Shown: one piece after another, positions 13,057-24,098 of the stretch
How positions within the stretch are numbered: the stretch's first letter is position 1
Layout: every line of letters starts with the position of its first letter
Source: Lotus japonicus
Lineage: Eukaryota; Streptophyta; Magnoliopsida; Fabales; Fabaceae
Assembly (NCBI RefSeq): GCF_012489685.1
Contig: NC_080043.1
Coordinates: 37,277,127-37,341,126 of the forward strand
DNA: 64,000 nucleotides
Direction of reading: 5' to 3'
Translations under genes and position numbers: made by a program
The notes under the pieces: model-generated
What the model saw: the letters and a program-made list of their open reading frames with translations, nothing else
Database searches by the model: none
What the model was told of the DNA's origin: nothing

Positions 13057-13923
13057 TTAAACACAAGCGCAGTCAAATAAAGTATTTATAGGCGTAATAA
13101 CTATAAGGTCAAAGCTTAAACCACATAAGTAAGATAGGTGTGTTGCATGCGCTACGAGAGTAATGGAACATATTATACTGAAATGAGAAAGAATGGTTAG
13201 AAGGTTACCATCGTTCTTGCGCTCTCCTCTGGCTAACCCCTCAGCTCTCTCACCGTCCATGGTGTAGACTCTTGCTTTAGCAGCAGGACGCTTTCCACGA
13301 GCAGTGTTCACGGTTGGTTCTTTCTTGGGTGCTCTGTACTGACCGGCATTATGCCCCATTCTGTTACAATTAAAGCATTTGGGCCTCGTGTCGGGACAAG
13401 CATTAGCATAGTGCCCCGGCTTCCCACATCTGAAACATGACACTTGTTTCCTTGCCTCCCTAGCTATGGCGGGAAACTTGCCCTTCATCTTGTTATTGGA
13501 CGGTCCCGCCTGGAACGTCCTACAGTTCACGACCAAATGTCCACGTTGTCTGCACTTGCAGCATTTTGGTCCAGCCACTGAGCACTGAAAGGCGTAGTGT
13601 CCAAGATTTCCACAACGGTAGCATGACACAACCTCCTGACCAATAGTTGCAGTCGTCGACTTGCGTGATCCTGGAATAGGGTCTCTTCCCTCAAGATGCT
13701 GATATGGCTTCCACAGTTGGTACTCCTGAGAACCTGATCTCACTGGTCCTCCAGTTCCAACTCGGTCCAACCCATTATGATGGTACTTGGACACCTCGTT
13801 TAGCAGTTGAGGTTGCGTACGTGCAGCCTCCTCAGCGTGTCTGTACCCATCCTCAGTAGCCTGGTTCATCATTGCTTCAATCATTGTAGCTATTGCCTTT
13901 GCCATTCGATCAGGGCTTACCAT
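13057..13923 (-). CDS. gag-like zinc-knuckle protein, copy B, open
   Basis: The open frame runs from ATG (complement of 13921-13923) to 13057, about 288 residues. Residues near the N terminus are helical and charged. From about residue 100 come CYRCGNLGHYAFQC, CCKCRQRGHLVVNC and CFRCGKPGHYANAC, all complete CX2CX4HX4C knuckles. A fourth, CFNCNRMGHNAGQY, has lost its last cysteine. A KARVYTMDGERAEG segment follows, which in related elements leads into protease. Here the expected DSGATHS is replaced by a sequence with only ATH, and the frame ends soon after FDLIVITP. It is a Gag with a dead protease stub. Expression cannot be judged from sequence. Confidence 0.75.
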   Translation of the reverse strand: MVSPDRMAKAIATMIEAMMNQATEDGYRHAEEAARTQPQLLNEVSKYHHNGLDRVGTGGPVRSGSQEYQLWKPYQHLEGRDPIPGSRKSTTATIGQEVVSCYRCGNLGHYAFQCSVAGPKCCKCRQRGHLVVNCRTFQAGPSNNKMKGKFPAIAREARKQVSCFRCGKPGHYANACPDTRPKCFNCNRMGHNAGQYRAPKKEPTVNTARGKRPAAKARVYTMDGERAEGLARGERKNDGNLLTILSHFSIICSITLVAHATHLSYLCGLSFDLIVITPINTLFDCACV

Positions 13924-14120
13924 CCTATGCTTAGTCAAACAAACAGTTAGTACTCATCACAAGATAGTCTCTGGCATAACTATACAATATGATTAAGCAA
14001 TAACTTCAATCAATTCTAAGCGAAAAATCGCTTGCAGACAATCAATTTTCACTCTTTGCAGAGTCACACAACCTAGCACAGAAGACCTATTCCCCAACAA
14101 CTCCCGAAAGACTCGACCGT

Positions 14121-14132
14121 GCTCTGATACCA
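14121..14132 (-). other. Primer-binding site, tRNA-iMet type, copy B
   Basis: TGGTATCAGAGC on the minus strand, three bases inside LTR C, identical to the site at 7680-7691. This is the primer site of the unit whose 5' LTR is LTR C. Confidence 0.9.
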
Positions 14133-14135
14133 CAA

Positions 14136-17100
14136 TGTAACACCCCGATTTCGGTGGCGTCACTTTAGTAACCAAAAGAAACTTAATGCGGAAAAACGTG
14201 AATATTTTTTTTTCGATGATGATAAAGACAAGACTGAATTAAATAAAACCCAAATGCGAAGGATAATCAGAAACTAATATACAATAACAAATACAGCCCC
14301 CGCCGTAAGTACCCAACCTCGTCACGAGTAACCTCCAGTGACGGAAAGTAAAAGAGAGTAACGCCCGTAGGCAAACGTACAGACCAAAGTAGAGGTGAAG
14401 TGTCCGCAACACAAACCTAAAAAACGAGAATAAATTAGCCCAATCGGCCTGAATCAAGACCTCCTAAGTCCAACCAACTCTCTGTGATTCCCGTAAAGAA
14501 ACCACACAAAAAGCTATAGGGGGGAAACTACCCTGTCCCCAAAGAAATAAATGATGTTCAGAGCTAAGACTCTACTCCTATACTAATCCCATCTCGAGGA
14601 GCTCACACCAGCACTAAAACCTACATGCTAGCATGATCGTCGTCCGAATCTGAATTCAGAACGACCTAGTCTATGTACACCATCCGTCCTCCTCTCGCTA
14701 CCGCGATGCGCTCCCGTTCCAGCATCTCAACCCTAGTTCCCCCCGAAGGGTGAACCGTCGTGAACCAGCCCGCCAAAGACATCTGACAAAGGGCGTTTGT
14801 CCGCCAAAGCACACACAGAAGACGCGAGGGTCAACTCCAAAGAATTACGTAAATAATAGCACCAATAGATACAGATAATAGAATAACCACTTAGGCTTAT
14901 AGCTAGGGATAACATCCTAGGGTTGCATATTCCATAATGAATATAAAGGACAGTAATAACAAATAGCATGCATCAAATAGGATTATCAATTATCAATCAC
15001 ACTCAGCAACTAAGTCAGTATGCATGTTGCATGAAGTGATATGACGGTTAACCCAGTTATCCAAATGCATTCCGAAAACGGATGGACATCAAACGGATCA
15101 GCCCTAACACCAGCCACGGTGGGACCATTTCGGCCCGCGTGCCTCTTACACCACACAAAGGTAGTCAGATCAACCGTAACCCGTAGGTCTGCCATTTCGG
15201 TCTGCTACAAGAGTCGTCTACAAACGCTCTTACACGGCATTCCGGGTCTTATGACCATTTTGGAAACCGACGAGGTCCAGAGTACGTCTTGTGTTAATAC
15301 CTCATTAATGTTGCATGAATGCAGGATGATTAGTCAAACAACGTCTCCGAATCTCACTCGACACGTCGCCACGTATTCTAGCTAAATTAAAGTCTCTAAA
15401 AGCTTACCCTAAGGTAACAGTCGATTCTGCGACAAAAGACACATCTTCACAACAACACATAACTCATGATGATCTCCAAATCATCCGACTCATCTCAATC
15501 CGATGGTCAAAACTGCTCAACGAGCAAAAGTATCAACATACTCGGAAACTATCAATTTCCCGGACTTATCCCCAGGATAGTCCAACAACACAGCTGCTCC
15601 AACAGCACAAGAGCATCAACATACTCAATACTTCTCAACTTCCTCAACACTTGGATCCGACGACACTTCTCGTTTTCCAAAAACTAAGATTTGCATCCTA
15701 AGCTTCCTTTCGAGTTTGTTATCATTATTTGAAGATTTAGAGGTTGTTTAATGTCTTATGAGTTTTCTTTTCAAAATAATATCCTTTTAGTGTTATCGCA
15801 AAATCTTATAAGTTCTCGGGACCTCCTAATCCCCAACTGACTCCAGAGAATGTCTCGATCCATAAAACACCATAACAAGGTCCGAATCTCATTCGTCTTA
15901 TCAAACTTTCTCAAAACTCTCAAAATAAAATCGGCATGACCTGCCCGCTATTCTCACTTTTCAGAAACTCAGATTTGATTGCAAAAACATAATTAACTCA
16001 GCACAATCAACCAACATATCATATATCAACATATTATACAATAGCCACGTAGCACTTAGCATATAAGGCATGCATCACACATCCTAAATTACCCAATTAG
16101 CACTTAGCATGTAATTCACTCTAAAAAACATTCAGTAGATGAAACATCTACATTGTCAGCCGAAGCCTCAGAAAACATTTTTCCAATCAAACACAACCAA
16201 GTGCATAAACAGTAAACAATGTCGAAAGCATCGACCCTAAGCATTAACTAGAGATTCAGTGAGTATCCCTCACCTGAAGATTCTCCATGATGATCTTCTA
16301 ACACTTCTTCACAATCAAAGCCTTGCTCCTCTGGGAATTCCTCAAAATCACCTTTAGAGCAAAACCACAGAAATACTATCAGAATCTATCGGAAACTAAG
16401 CTATCAATACTTACTAAGGTTACACGAAGTAGTACATACTCCGAGGTACGATAATCTAGCGCGAAAGGACAAGTTTTCGGAAAAGGAAATTTTCCTCTTC
16501 CTCCTCCCTTAGAGTGCTCGGCCACTTTGGTTAATTATAGGGTTCGATTTTTCTTCGATCAAACTTGGTTCCTATGCTATCATTAGCCGTAACTAAGGGT
16601 ATTCTAAACTCGGAAAAATTTTCGGATCAAAAACTGTCGCAGGGGTATTTTGGTCACTATTTTTAACTTAGAATTTCAAAACTGAAATCCCAAAAAGAAA
16701 ATTGGATGGGGACGTCACCAACGACGTTTATGACAACTAATCCTACAAGCACTAAGCTAAGGCGATAGTTTTCAGCCCAAAGGTTGAAGCTTTACTCCAA
16801 AAATGGGTATTTAAGGCATAAATTGATTCCGGCGGAATTTCGGCGACATAACGGAAAAACTAATCCGGCAGAAGTGATCTTGGGCACGTAAGGAAGATGT
16901 TTAGAATCAAAAATGAAATATTCAGGATAGTTTTGCAAAAACCTCAAAACTATCAGCTCATAAAAGTCTATAGAAAAGCTATGGAAAAAGCGATCAGAGG
17001 TAAGGATTAGCGACTATACCTCGAAACCTTGAAGCAGCAACTGATTAATCAACGATCAAGCAAGGATTGAACAAAATCTCTTCTTCTCCCTCCTCTAGCA

Positions 17101-18811
17101 AACTCGCGGCCTCTTGGGAAGAAATGGGTAAGATTTTTGTGATTTTCTCATCTTTCTTGCTATATATAGAGGTTGGCAAAACGCGGTAAAATGAAAGTTT
17201 CACGAATCTGATTTTTCTGGCTTCATTCTCCGTGAATTATAAGATAGGTTTTGGCAAAAGAAATCCAAAACTATAAAAAAGTCTCCTTGTATTTTTGGTA
17301 ACTAATGCAAAGTCGGTGTAAAACTATTTTACCCGATAAGTTGCTTTTTGCATCGAATGTCGGAATAGAAAACTTCCTTCTGAAGAAAGATTGAAATCAT
17401 CAAGAGAAATGGGTGTACGCGTGTAGAATCTTCATTTGAAGCTCTGAATAGAAAAAGTCTTCATTGTCGGATGATTCTAGGGTTTTGAAATACCAGGGTT
17501 TCGGTTTCGGCAAACTTCCGATGATTGGAATCAGACGTTCATAGATCCTAGGGTTTCGCCTCGAAACGATTGTGATATATGGAAAAAGAGGAGTTCTAAC
17601 ATTTCTCTGAAGATTTTTGGAATTAACTTCCATCGTGCCTAAAAGTGAAAACTAGCTATATACTCCCTCCGTTCCTTTTTATTTGTCTTTCTAGTACAAA
17701 GCTCTTCCACCAAGGTATTGCACTTTTAGAGCTAATTTTCCCATTTTACCCTAATTCAATTCACTATTTACTTTATCTTCATTCATAGAATTTCTCTCTC
17801 CAATAATTAATTTCCTAATTTTTCCACAACACTCTCTCTCATATCATTAAACTATTTCAGGTTTCAACAACATTAATCTTACATTGTCTCATGCACTCCT
17901 CAAAGAAAGACTAAAAGACCTCAAAAAAAAAAAAGGAAACGCAGAATTGTGCACTTGATAAACAATGAGTCTTCAAATATTGCAATGAGACCAATGAGTC
18001 TTCCACTCTTGCTTTTTCCATCAGATTTTTTTAATTGTGCACTTGATAATTCACCATGTGTTTTCTTTTTATAGAATTCTAAGTCTTCAAATGATTTTTT
18101 TTTCCTATGACAGAATTTAATGCTACACTCTTTTTTTTTGTGTAACATTGGAATTTAAAACTATATTGGGAATATTATTTGAATTCATTTATTTTTTAAA
18201 TTGAAAGGCTAGTTTCCATTCAATCAAATTCTACTGCAGTTTTTTTTGAACCACTAAGTATCATAAGTATCATGCAATTTTATGATGTGATTATATGAAA
18301 TGTACTCCATAATTAACCGCAAAGTAACATTGGAGTATGTATTTATAGTCAAGTTGAATAGTCATATGAATAATTAAAGCTAAAATCAGATTGGATAATG
18401 AAATTTTGAAGTAAGAAAGACAACACAGTTTTCAGGAAGCTCATTAAATTAAATTTCCACTACTAAACTTTGAATGGAATAAATGAGATTGTGTTAGGGG
18501 TATAATTGGTACAATGTAACCTTAAATCACCAAATGACAAATAAAAGGAAACAAAAAAATTGTGCTAGAAAGACAAATCAAAAGGAACGGAGGGAGTACT
18601 AGGGTTTCTGACCTAGGTTTAAGCGTATAACGATCGTGCTATACCTTTTATTGATTCTGATACAATCCTTAGACTTTTCCTGAACTTTCTCCTTCATAAA
18701 TTTATTTCATTAAATAAACTCTTGTTCAGGTTTCCCTTCACAATACATCAACCCTAATCGTGAATAAGAAGTTTATTCACTTAGCATAAGCTTAAAAACT
18801 TGGGTCTTACA
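14136..18811 (-). repeat. LTR C (5' LTR of the array in element sense), interrupted by a mariner-type element
   Basis: The LTR spans 4676 bp, or about 3740 bp once the 934-bp insert at 17663-18596 and its TA duplication are removed. That is the size of LTR A. It ends CTTACA at 18811, directly before the GAGAG target duplication. It shares many variants with LTR B against A. Confidence 0.9.
17663..18596. mobile_element. Mariner/Stowaway-type non-autonomous DNA element
   Basis: Terminal inverted repeats of at least 37 bp begin CTCCCTCCGTTCCTTTT and differ at about two positions. The element is flanked by TA at 17661-17662 and 18597-18598, and LTRs A and B show the empty site with one TA. CTCCCTCCGTT ends plus TA duplication are the hallmark of plant Tc1/mariner and Stowaway elements. 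At 934 bp it is long for a MITE, but no DDD transposase frame is visible. It is probably a deletion derivative. Confidence 0.92.
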
Positions 18812-19416
18812 GAGAGGATCCCTATCACATCTGCAAGACAAACAAAATATAGTAGATCACAAATAATTTTACAGATGTATACAATTTTAGTTAGAAATCT
18901 CACCGACTAACAGTATTTGATCTGGATCAATGAACATGATATCAGAAACATAAACAAATGAATAGGGAATCTTAGTGATGGAAACATCAGTTTGGGTTTG
19001 GACAACCGAATCAAGCTCAAAGATTATCTTGTGAGGATGAGACGTACGAAAATCAAGAGCGTTATCACCAACAGTGAAATATGATAGCATGTATACTCGG
19101 CCCTCAACCAACAAAGGATTAAACTTATAAACATGAGTCCTTCGCACTGTGCCATGGATCTTGTCACCCTGTAGATTGAAAACAGGTAAGTGAGCGTGAT
19201 AGACTTAGAAAACCAACGTCGAGTGGAATAGATATATCAATTTTATAACAACATAAAAGTCGAACCTTTGCATCTATTAAAATCAACTCCATTGAGTTAG
19301 GTTGTACGATCGAAACTTGGAATCAACCACTTCCGCACCACCTTCACAATAACCCTCCACACATCATTTTCCTTTGATATGGAAGGGAAATCGTCAACAG
19401 TAAGACTAAGAGTCAT
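18812..19416 (-). pseudogene. RPA70-like OB-fold gene relic, exons 1 to 3a
   Basis: Exon 1 (19416-19265) starts ATG and reads MTLSLTVDDFPSISKENDVW, then a helical segment, with a frameshift just before MELILIDAK. Exon 2 (19168-18904) reads GDKIHGTVRRTHVYKF then NPLLVEGRVYMLSYFTVGDN, typical of the first OB-fold of plant RPA 70-kDa-like proteins. Exon 3a (18830-18812) begins DVIGI and is cut by the retroelement array, continuing at 1593. GT/AG sites flank each exon. Known members bind single-stranded DNA in replication and repair, and many divergent copies come from Helitrons. The frameshift and insertion mean this copy is dead. Confidence 0.7.
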
Positions 19417-20548
19417 GATAATTTTTAGATGGAATTGTGATGGATGGATTGTGAAGACACATGAGGAATTTATAGAAGAAGTGTCATTGAAGGTAGTTAT
19501 TTTTTTTACGGTTGAAAAGAAGTTTTTGGAACATGATGGGGAGCTTATACATCGTGGGCGGTTTTCAAAGGAGAAAGACATGGTGGAAGTTACATGAGTA
19601 GGTGGTTATTTCCTTTAACATGGTGGGAGGTTTAGTCTTTTTTTTAACATGGTGGGCTCATACCATGAACCTTTTATTACGTGGTAGAGACATAGTAAAA
19701 GAAAAAAAATGAGTCGGTGGTTAAATTGAATATGTTTCTACACTGTCTATGGTAATAATGAGGTTAAAAGGAAAATCGAATAAAAGGGTTCTACACTTTA
19801 AGTATTAAAAAAAGTGTATATGGTAACAACACTTCTAGCTATTAAAATCCGTAATATCAATATACCATGTTTTCAATATTAAAAAAAATATTTGTTAAAG
19901 TTAGGGTATATTTCCCTATTAACTTATATATTTTAAAATTATGTTCATGACATCGAGATGTGATCTTACATGAAATTAAGTGGCAAAAATATCGAAATTT
20001 ATAGAAATGTGTGTTGTGGAAAACAAATTTAAAGCATAGAAGTTAGTGGGGTGTAGGAAAGGATAGTTTGATCGTTCAATATTTAGAGTAGAAGTTATTT
20101 TTTTAATGGGTCAGAAGTTATCTTTGAAGTGGGTGGGAACTTAGTGGATAGGAATGATAACCGTTTCGTAAGAGAATGACACGTGGCTTGAAATCTCCTA
20201 AATTCACTCTCGTAGCAGAATCGTTGTGGTGTTGACACGTGGCAAAATAATTCTTGGAGTGGTTTTGCTTTATATTATATATAGACTATGCACGAGATAC
20301 ATGGGGAGCCCATGGATTAAGGAAAAAGACCCCAAGAGAAACTCGACGCCATATTTATACCTAAAATCTTAAGACATTGAGTTTATGAGTCACATCTTTA
20401 ATGAAGTTTTCACCTCACACATTCTTAACTAATGTCAGACTTCAACTCACACTTGAATTCTCAACATTTTATCTCTCAAGTGCAAGTTACCACCATATTA
20501 CTATACTCCCCTTAGCGGAATCTACTCACACTTGCACCGTCATTCTCT
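19417..20548. other. Intergenic, low-complexity, no gene supported
   Basis: AT-rich sequence with scattered phrases such as ACATGGTGGG and GTTAGTGGGGTG that echo 814-1190. A TTTATATTATATATAGAC segment near 20270 could be a promoter-like TATA region, but no gene follows it. Confidence 0.5.
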
Positions 20549-21045
20549 TCACTGCGTCAATGAGACACACCGCCTAGCCACACCACCAAAAAGACTATCG
20601 TTACAAAGAGCTGTCACCATGGTTACACCAAATATCGGTCTGATATCATTTATTGGGGAGACAGGAGGAGGGAATGCTATGAGTAGCATTGACAAGGGAA
20701 ACAACAGGAGAAATAATTGGAACGTAGGGAACAAACTGAACATAAACTGAGGAGAGACTTGAGAAGGTGTGAATGGAGAAATTATGTTTCTGACTTGTGG
20801 AGAAGTAGGGGAAGGGGGAGAATTAATAGGTATAGAAGTTGAAATACCATATAAGGAAGAAACAAGCTGAGAAAAAGGGTAAAATAAGGAGCTATATGTA
20901 AATTGTTTCGCATTAAAGAGAACATCTTTTGGTACAATGAGGTGACCTGCAGGAGTTAGGCTCTTATACCGTTTGTGGGATGTAGAATAACCCAAAAAAT
21001 GACACTTTTCAGACCTAAAACTGAACTTACTAGATTAGTATGGCA
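20549..21045 (-). pseudogene. Ty1/copia polyprotein fragment
   Basis: The minus-strand frame reads KFSFRSEKCHFLGYSTSHKR, then YKSLTPAGHLIVPKDVLFNA and KQFTY, followed by a serine/proline/threonine-rich stretch. This is the linker between integrase and reverse transcriptase in copia polyproteins (FLGY...HKGYKCL...G.....RDV.F.E..FPY). Neither the integrase core nor RT motifs are present beside it. It is a short dead fragment. Confidence 0.8.
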
Positions 21046-22534
21046 TGACAAACTAGATAACAAGAGTATCCAAATACAAGAGAAAATTAATCAAGCTGTT
21101 GATTAAATTTTTTAACAAAAGGAACCTGAAAATTTTAGAGATGCAATGGGCTGAAAGGCATGATTCCAAAGTTGTAGAGAATAGAGGATTGAGCCAAAAA
21201 AGTCTGAAGGTATGAAAAACACTAGAAAAGGGGGGGGGGGTTTGAATAGGGTTTTTAGCTTTTAGAAATTTTCCTCTAAGATTAAGGATACTCTTTTCGA
21301 ACTAAAGATCACAAGATGTAAGAGTTAAGGGAATGAGAAAAGCACACAATGATTTTATCCTGGTTCACTTGATAAATCCCTCAAGTTAATTCAGCCCACC
21401 CGTTAAGGTGATTTCTTCCTTCTTAGATTGAAGGCAATTCACTATTCAATGATTGTTACAACTGCACTAGCAACCTACTCAGTGACTAACAATACAATGA
21501 ACTAGTAGCACTAAGACAACCTTGCCTTAGTCTTCTCAAGAATTCTGACCTCACTGGTCTCTCAAGGAACTACAAACAAAGTTTGTGAAAGAGTTCGGTT
21601 TACAAATAGATGTTTCTTAACAAGCAGAAGTAAACACAATAAGAACAATGAAGAAATATTGCTAAGTTATTCGCTGAAGGTATTTCACGTGTATGTGCAA
21701 AGTTTCTCAGTCGATTTCTTCAGTCTTCAGCCTTTAAATACTCCAAGGTTTAGAATGTGTATCCGTTGGATGGATCTGTCCGTTGGAGGGCAGTTCTGGA
21801 ATTTCCAGAGCCTGCTGTGACTGATCGTCGTAGGTGAGGCAGTCAGAATAGTACATTAGCTTTTGTACGAATGACAGTGGCAATGCCTTAGCCTAGTTGA
21901 CTCTTGATCTTGGCCGTCGCTTCATGTTGGAACTTGTGAAGCTTGTGTGATCAGGGTCAGAGCGAAGCTTGGATCTTCAGATCATCAGAACTTCTGCTTC
22001 TGGACCGTTCATCAGAACATCTGGCCTTCAGAGCATGAAGTGCTTCTAGTCTTGAGAGTCAGCTTACTCTTGGACTTCAGAGCTTCCAAGTCTTCAGCTT
22101 CTGGACCGTTCCTCAGAACATCTGGTCTTCAGAACTTCAGAGCTTGGATCCTTCAGAGTCCACATCAGAGCTTTCAATCTTCAGAGCATCTGAAGCGTTT
22201 GCTACCGTTTAGAAGAACGTAGTCAGGTGCAGAAGCGTTGTGCGGGTTTTCCTTGGGCATCAACTTCTGATTAGTATATCATCTTTGAATCAGAGTCAAA
22301 GCCTGTTTGTCACAACTTAAAAGGACAAACGTTAGAGTACCACAATTGTTCATACATAATAATAAACTTGTTATCATCAAAACATAGAGTTGTACCACTT
22401 GACCAAATCTTGGTCTTACAAAGCCAAGCAACAACAACAACAACAACAAGGAGAAGGAGCAGGAAAAGGAGAAGAAGAAGAATGATAGAGAATTTGGAAA
22501 TATAATATTGACATTTCGACGGAGAGACCAAGCT
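21046..22534. repeat. Repetitive segment with G-run and CTTCAGAGC-type repeats
   Basis: A ten-base G-run at about 21230 is followed by TTTGAATAGGG, a phrase that recurs in legume LTR sequences. From about 21960 to 22200 the sequence is built of CTTCAGA/CTTCTGG units, including a two-copy repeat with a period of 101 bp (GCTTCTGGACCGTTC at 21996 and 22097). A CAA-rich run lies at 22434-22448. This may be a decayed copia-type LTR, but no second LTR, primer site or target duplication was found. Confidence 0.4.
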
Positions 22535-22723
22535 ATGGCTCTTGGAACTTCCCCTGGTTCTTCTTTTTCTGCTACTTGTAACCGTTTATCTGAGTTAGCT
22601 AAGCTTCTTCGCTTGAATTTTGAGTTTACACTGATTCTCACTCCTATTCATGAGCTTAATGAGTCTAGCTTTTGCATTGAACCAAACGAGGCCTTGGTTG
22701 TGAACTTCATCACACAATGTTGA
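22535..22723 (+). pseudogene. GRAS-domain (SCARECROW-like 4/7 type) fragment
   Basis: The frame reads MALGTSPGSSFSATCNRLSE, LAKLLRLNFEF, LTPIHELNESSFCIEPNEAL and VVNF before a stop. GTSPG...ATGNRL..FAKLL.LNFEF.PILTPI..L...SF..P.EAL.VNF is the central GRAS region of SCL4/SCL7-like regulators. Flanking N- and C-terminal GRAS motifs are absent on both sides, and the expected LQLYNLL block is destroyed. This is a captured or retro-duplicated fragment of about 60 residues. Confidence 0.7.
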
Positions 22724-24098
22724 TGCCAGAGGATGAGAAGAAGAAGAACCCTAATTTGATTGGGAATTTGGGGAAATTGGGGTTAATTTGGGGGAATTTG
22801 TTTTTGTTAATTAAATTAGGGTTAGTTTTGTTAATTAGTTTTATTTTTGTTAATTAAATTAAAATTTCTGATGTGTTATTTATTTTTTGATTTTTTTTAA
22901 AAATCCACGTAACGTAAGCATCATTAACACAGTCAGCGATCCAAATCATCACTCGCCGGAGCCCGGAGCTCCGGCGAGGACTTGCTCCAAACGATTTACA
23001 AAGAAGATAAACTTTTTCAATAATTTTTTCGGCGAGGGACCTAGTTCAGATGACGACACAAAGGCAAAGACTAATAAGATGCTTAACCCTTGATATTATT
23101 ACAAGTAGTAAGATAAAAATTTAGGGGAGGGAATACTTATACTAAGTTACTATTAAAATATTATCCTAGTATTTATATCATTAAATTTTTTATACTATTA
23201 GAGAAATTTAGTGGCGACAAGTGTCCCCAGGCCATATCATTGTGAATAGATATGTGCATGTCTGTCATTAACGACATCCTCTATACCACTGGCCTCACGT
23301 ACCTCGTCGCGAGCATTGCCATTTGTCGTGTCACTAAAGGGCCCGAAGATGTTTCGATCCACCAATCACAGTTTCTAGGTAAGTCGTCGCACTAGATTAG
23401 AGACATTGCCCATGCCGCCACGGGCGGTGAATCACCGACGAGTCGGAGGAGTGCATGGTATGAACCGCCTTGGCCACCTAGAAGACGAAGCAAATATAGC
23501 GAGTCCAACCAGGATGTCGAGTAGTCTTGAGCTAGAGGTCATCGAGCGAGCTGTTGGAATGTACTAGAGTTTGTTGTTGTTAGGGCTGGTGCAGTAGCTG
23601 ATGAGCTAAGGAAACTAGGGCTCAGAACCTAAGAGAGAATCTCAATCTCATTTACCGCCGGACCGATGCAATTGCTAGCGGCAACCACAACGGGTTCACT
23701 TGTGTGAGGCCGAGGTTCTTCACTTCTTTAGTGCTTGACAGTGAAAACTTAAAAGATTGGGGACTAAACCATTATTAAAGCCCAACAAGGAATGATATGT
23801 GATGACCACTTTGACTTGTCACCACAATTTCCATTTTTCTACATATATTCGACACATCACATCACTCACTCTCACACGCTGAAGCATTAGATTCATTCTC
23901 CTTTACACAAAAGGAAAAATAAAAAAGAAAACGAAAACGAAAATACCACTCTTTTTTTCTCAGCCCCCAAACGTGCTTCAACCAAATCCTTCATCACTCT
24001 CTTTCTCTCTCAGAAAAAAATATCAATAAATATACTTTTTATTAAGAAACAAAATTAGCCTCCTCCACTGCCGGGAAAATTCACCATTTTCCGGGAAA
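22724..24098. other. Intergenic region and 5' leader of the bHLH gene
   Basis: Mostly unique AT-rich sequence. A GC-rich palindrome (CGCCGGAG...CTCCGGCG) lies at about 22954-22978. The last 200 bp before the bHLH start are CT-rich (CTCTCTTTCTCTCTC), typical of a plant 5' leader; an ACATATATTC stretch near 23840 could be the TATA region. No other gene is supported. Confidence 0.5.

Larger units (their letters stand above)
1594..18811 (-). mobile_element. Tandem LTR-internal-LTR-internal-LTR array, chromovirus-like Ty3/gypsy, non-autonomous
   Basis: Three LTRs (1594-5329, 7695-11377, 14136-18811) alternate with two internal regions (5330-7694, 11378-14135). Each LTR reads TGTAACACC...GTCTTACA on the plus strand, and the element is sensed on the minus strand. 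The outer flanks carry one 5-bp target duplication, GAGAG, at 1589-1593 and 18812-18816. No target duplication borders the middle LTR, so this is one insertion later expanded by LTR-LTR unequal recombination. Internal regions keep gag, a damaged protease remnant, the C-terminal tail of integrase, a tRNA-iMet primer site and a purine tract. Reverse transcriptase, RNase H and the integrase core are absent, so movement would need enzymes from an intact relative. Confidence 0.9.

Noticed and set aside
18887..19147. The RPA-like frame as a stand-alone small gene
   Set aside because: Splice sites and matching exons on both sides show it is one exon of a larger broken gene.
22279..22641. A 120-codon minus-strand frame over the GRAS fragment
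   Set aside because: It is the opposite-strand shadow of the GRAS reading frame and of a CAA/GAA-rich run.
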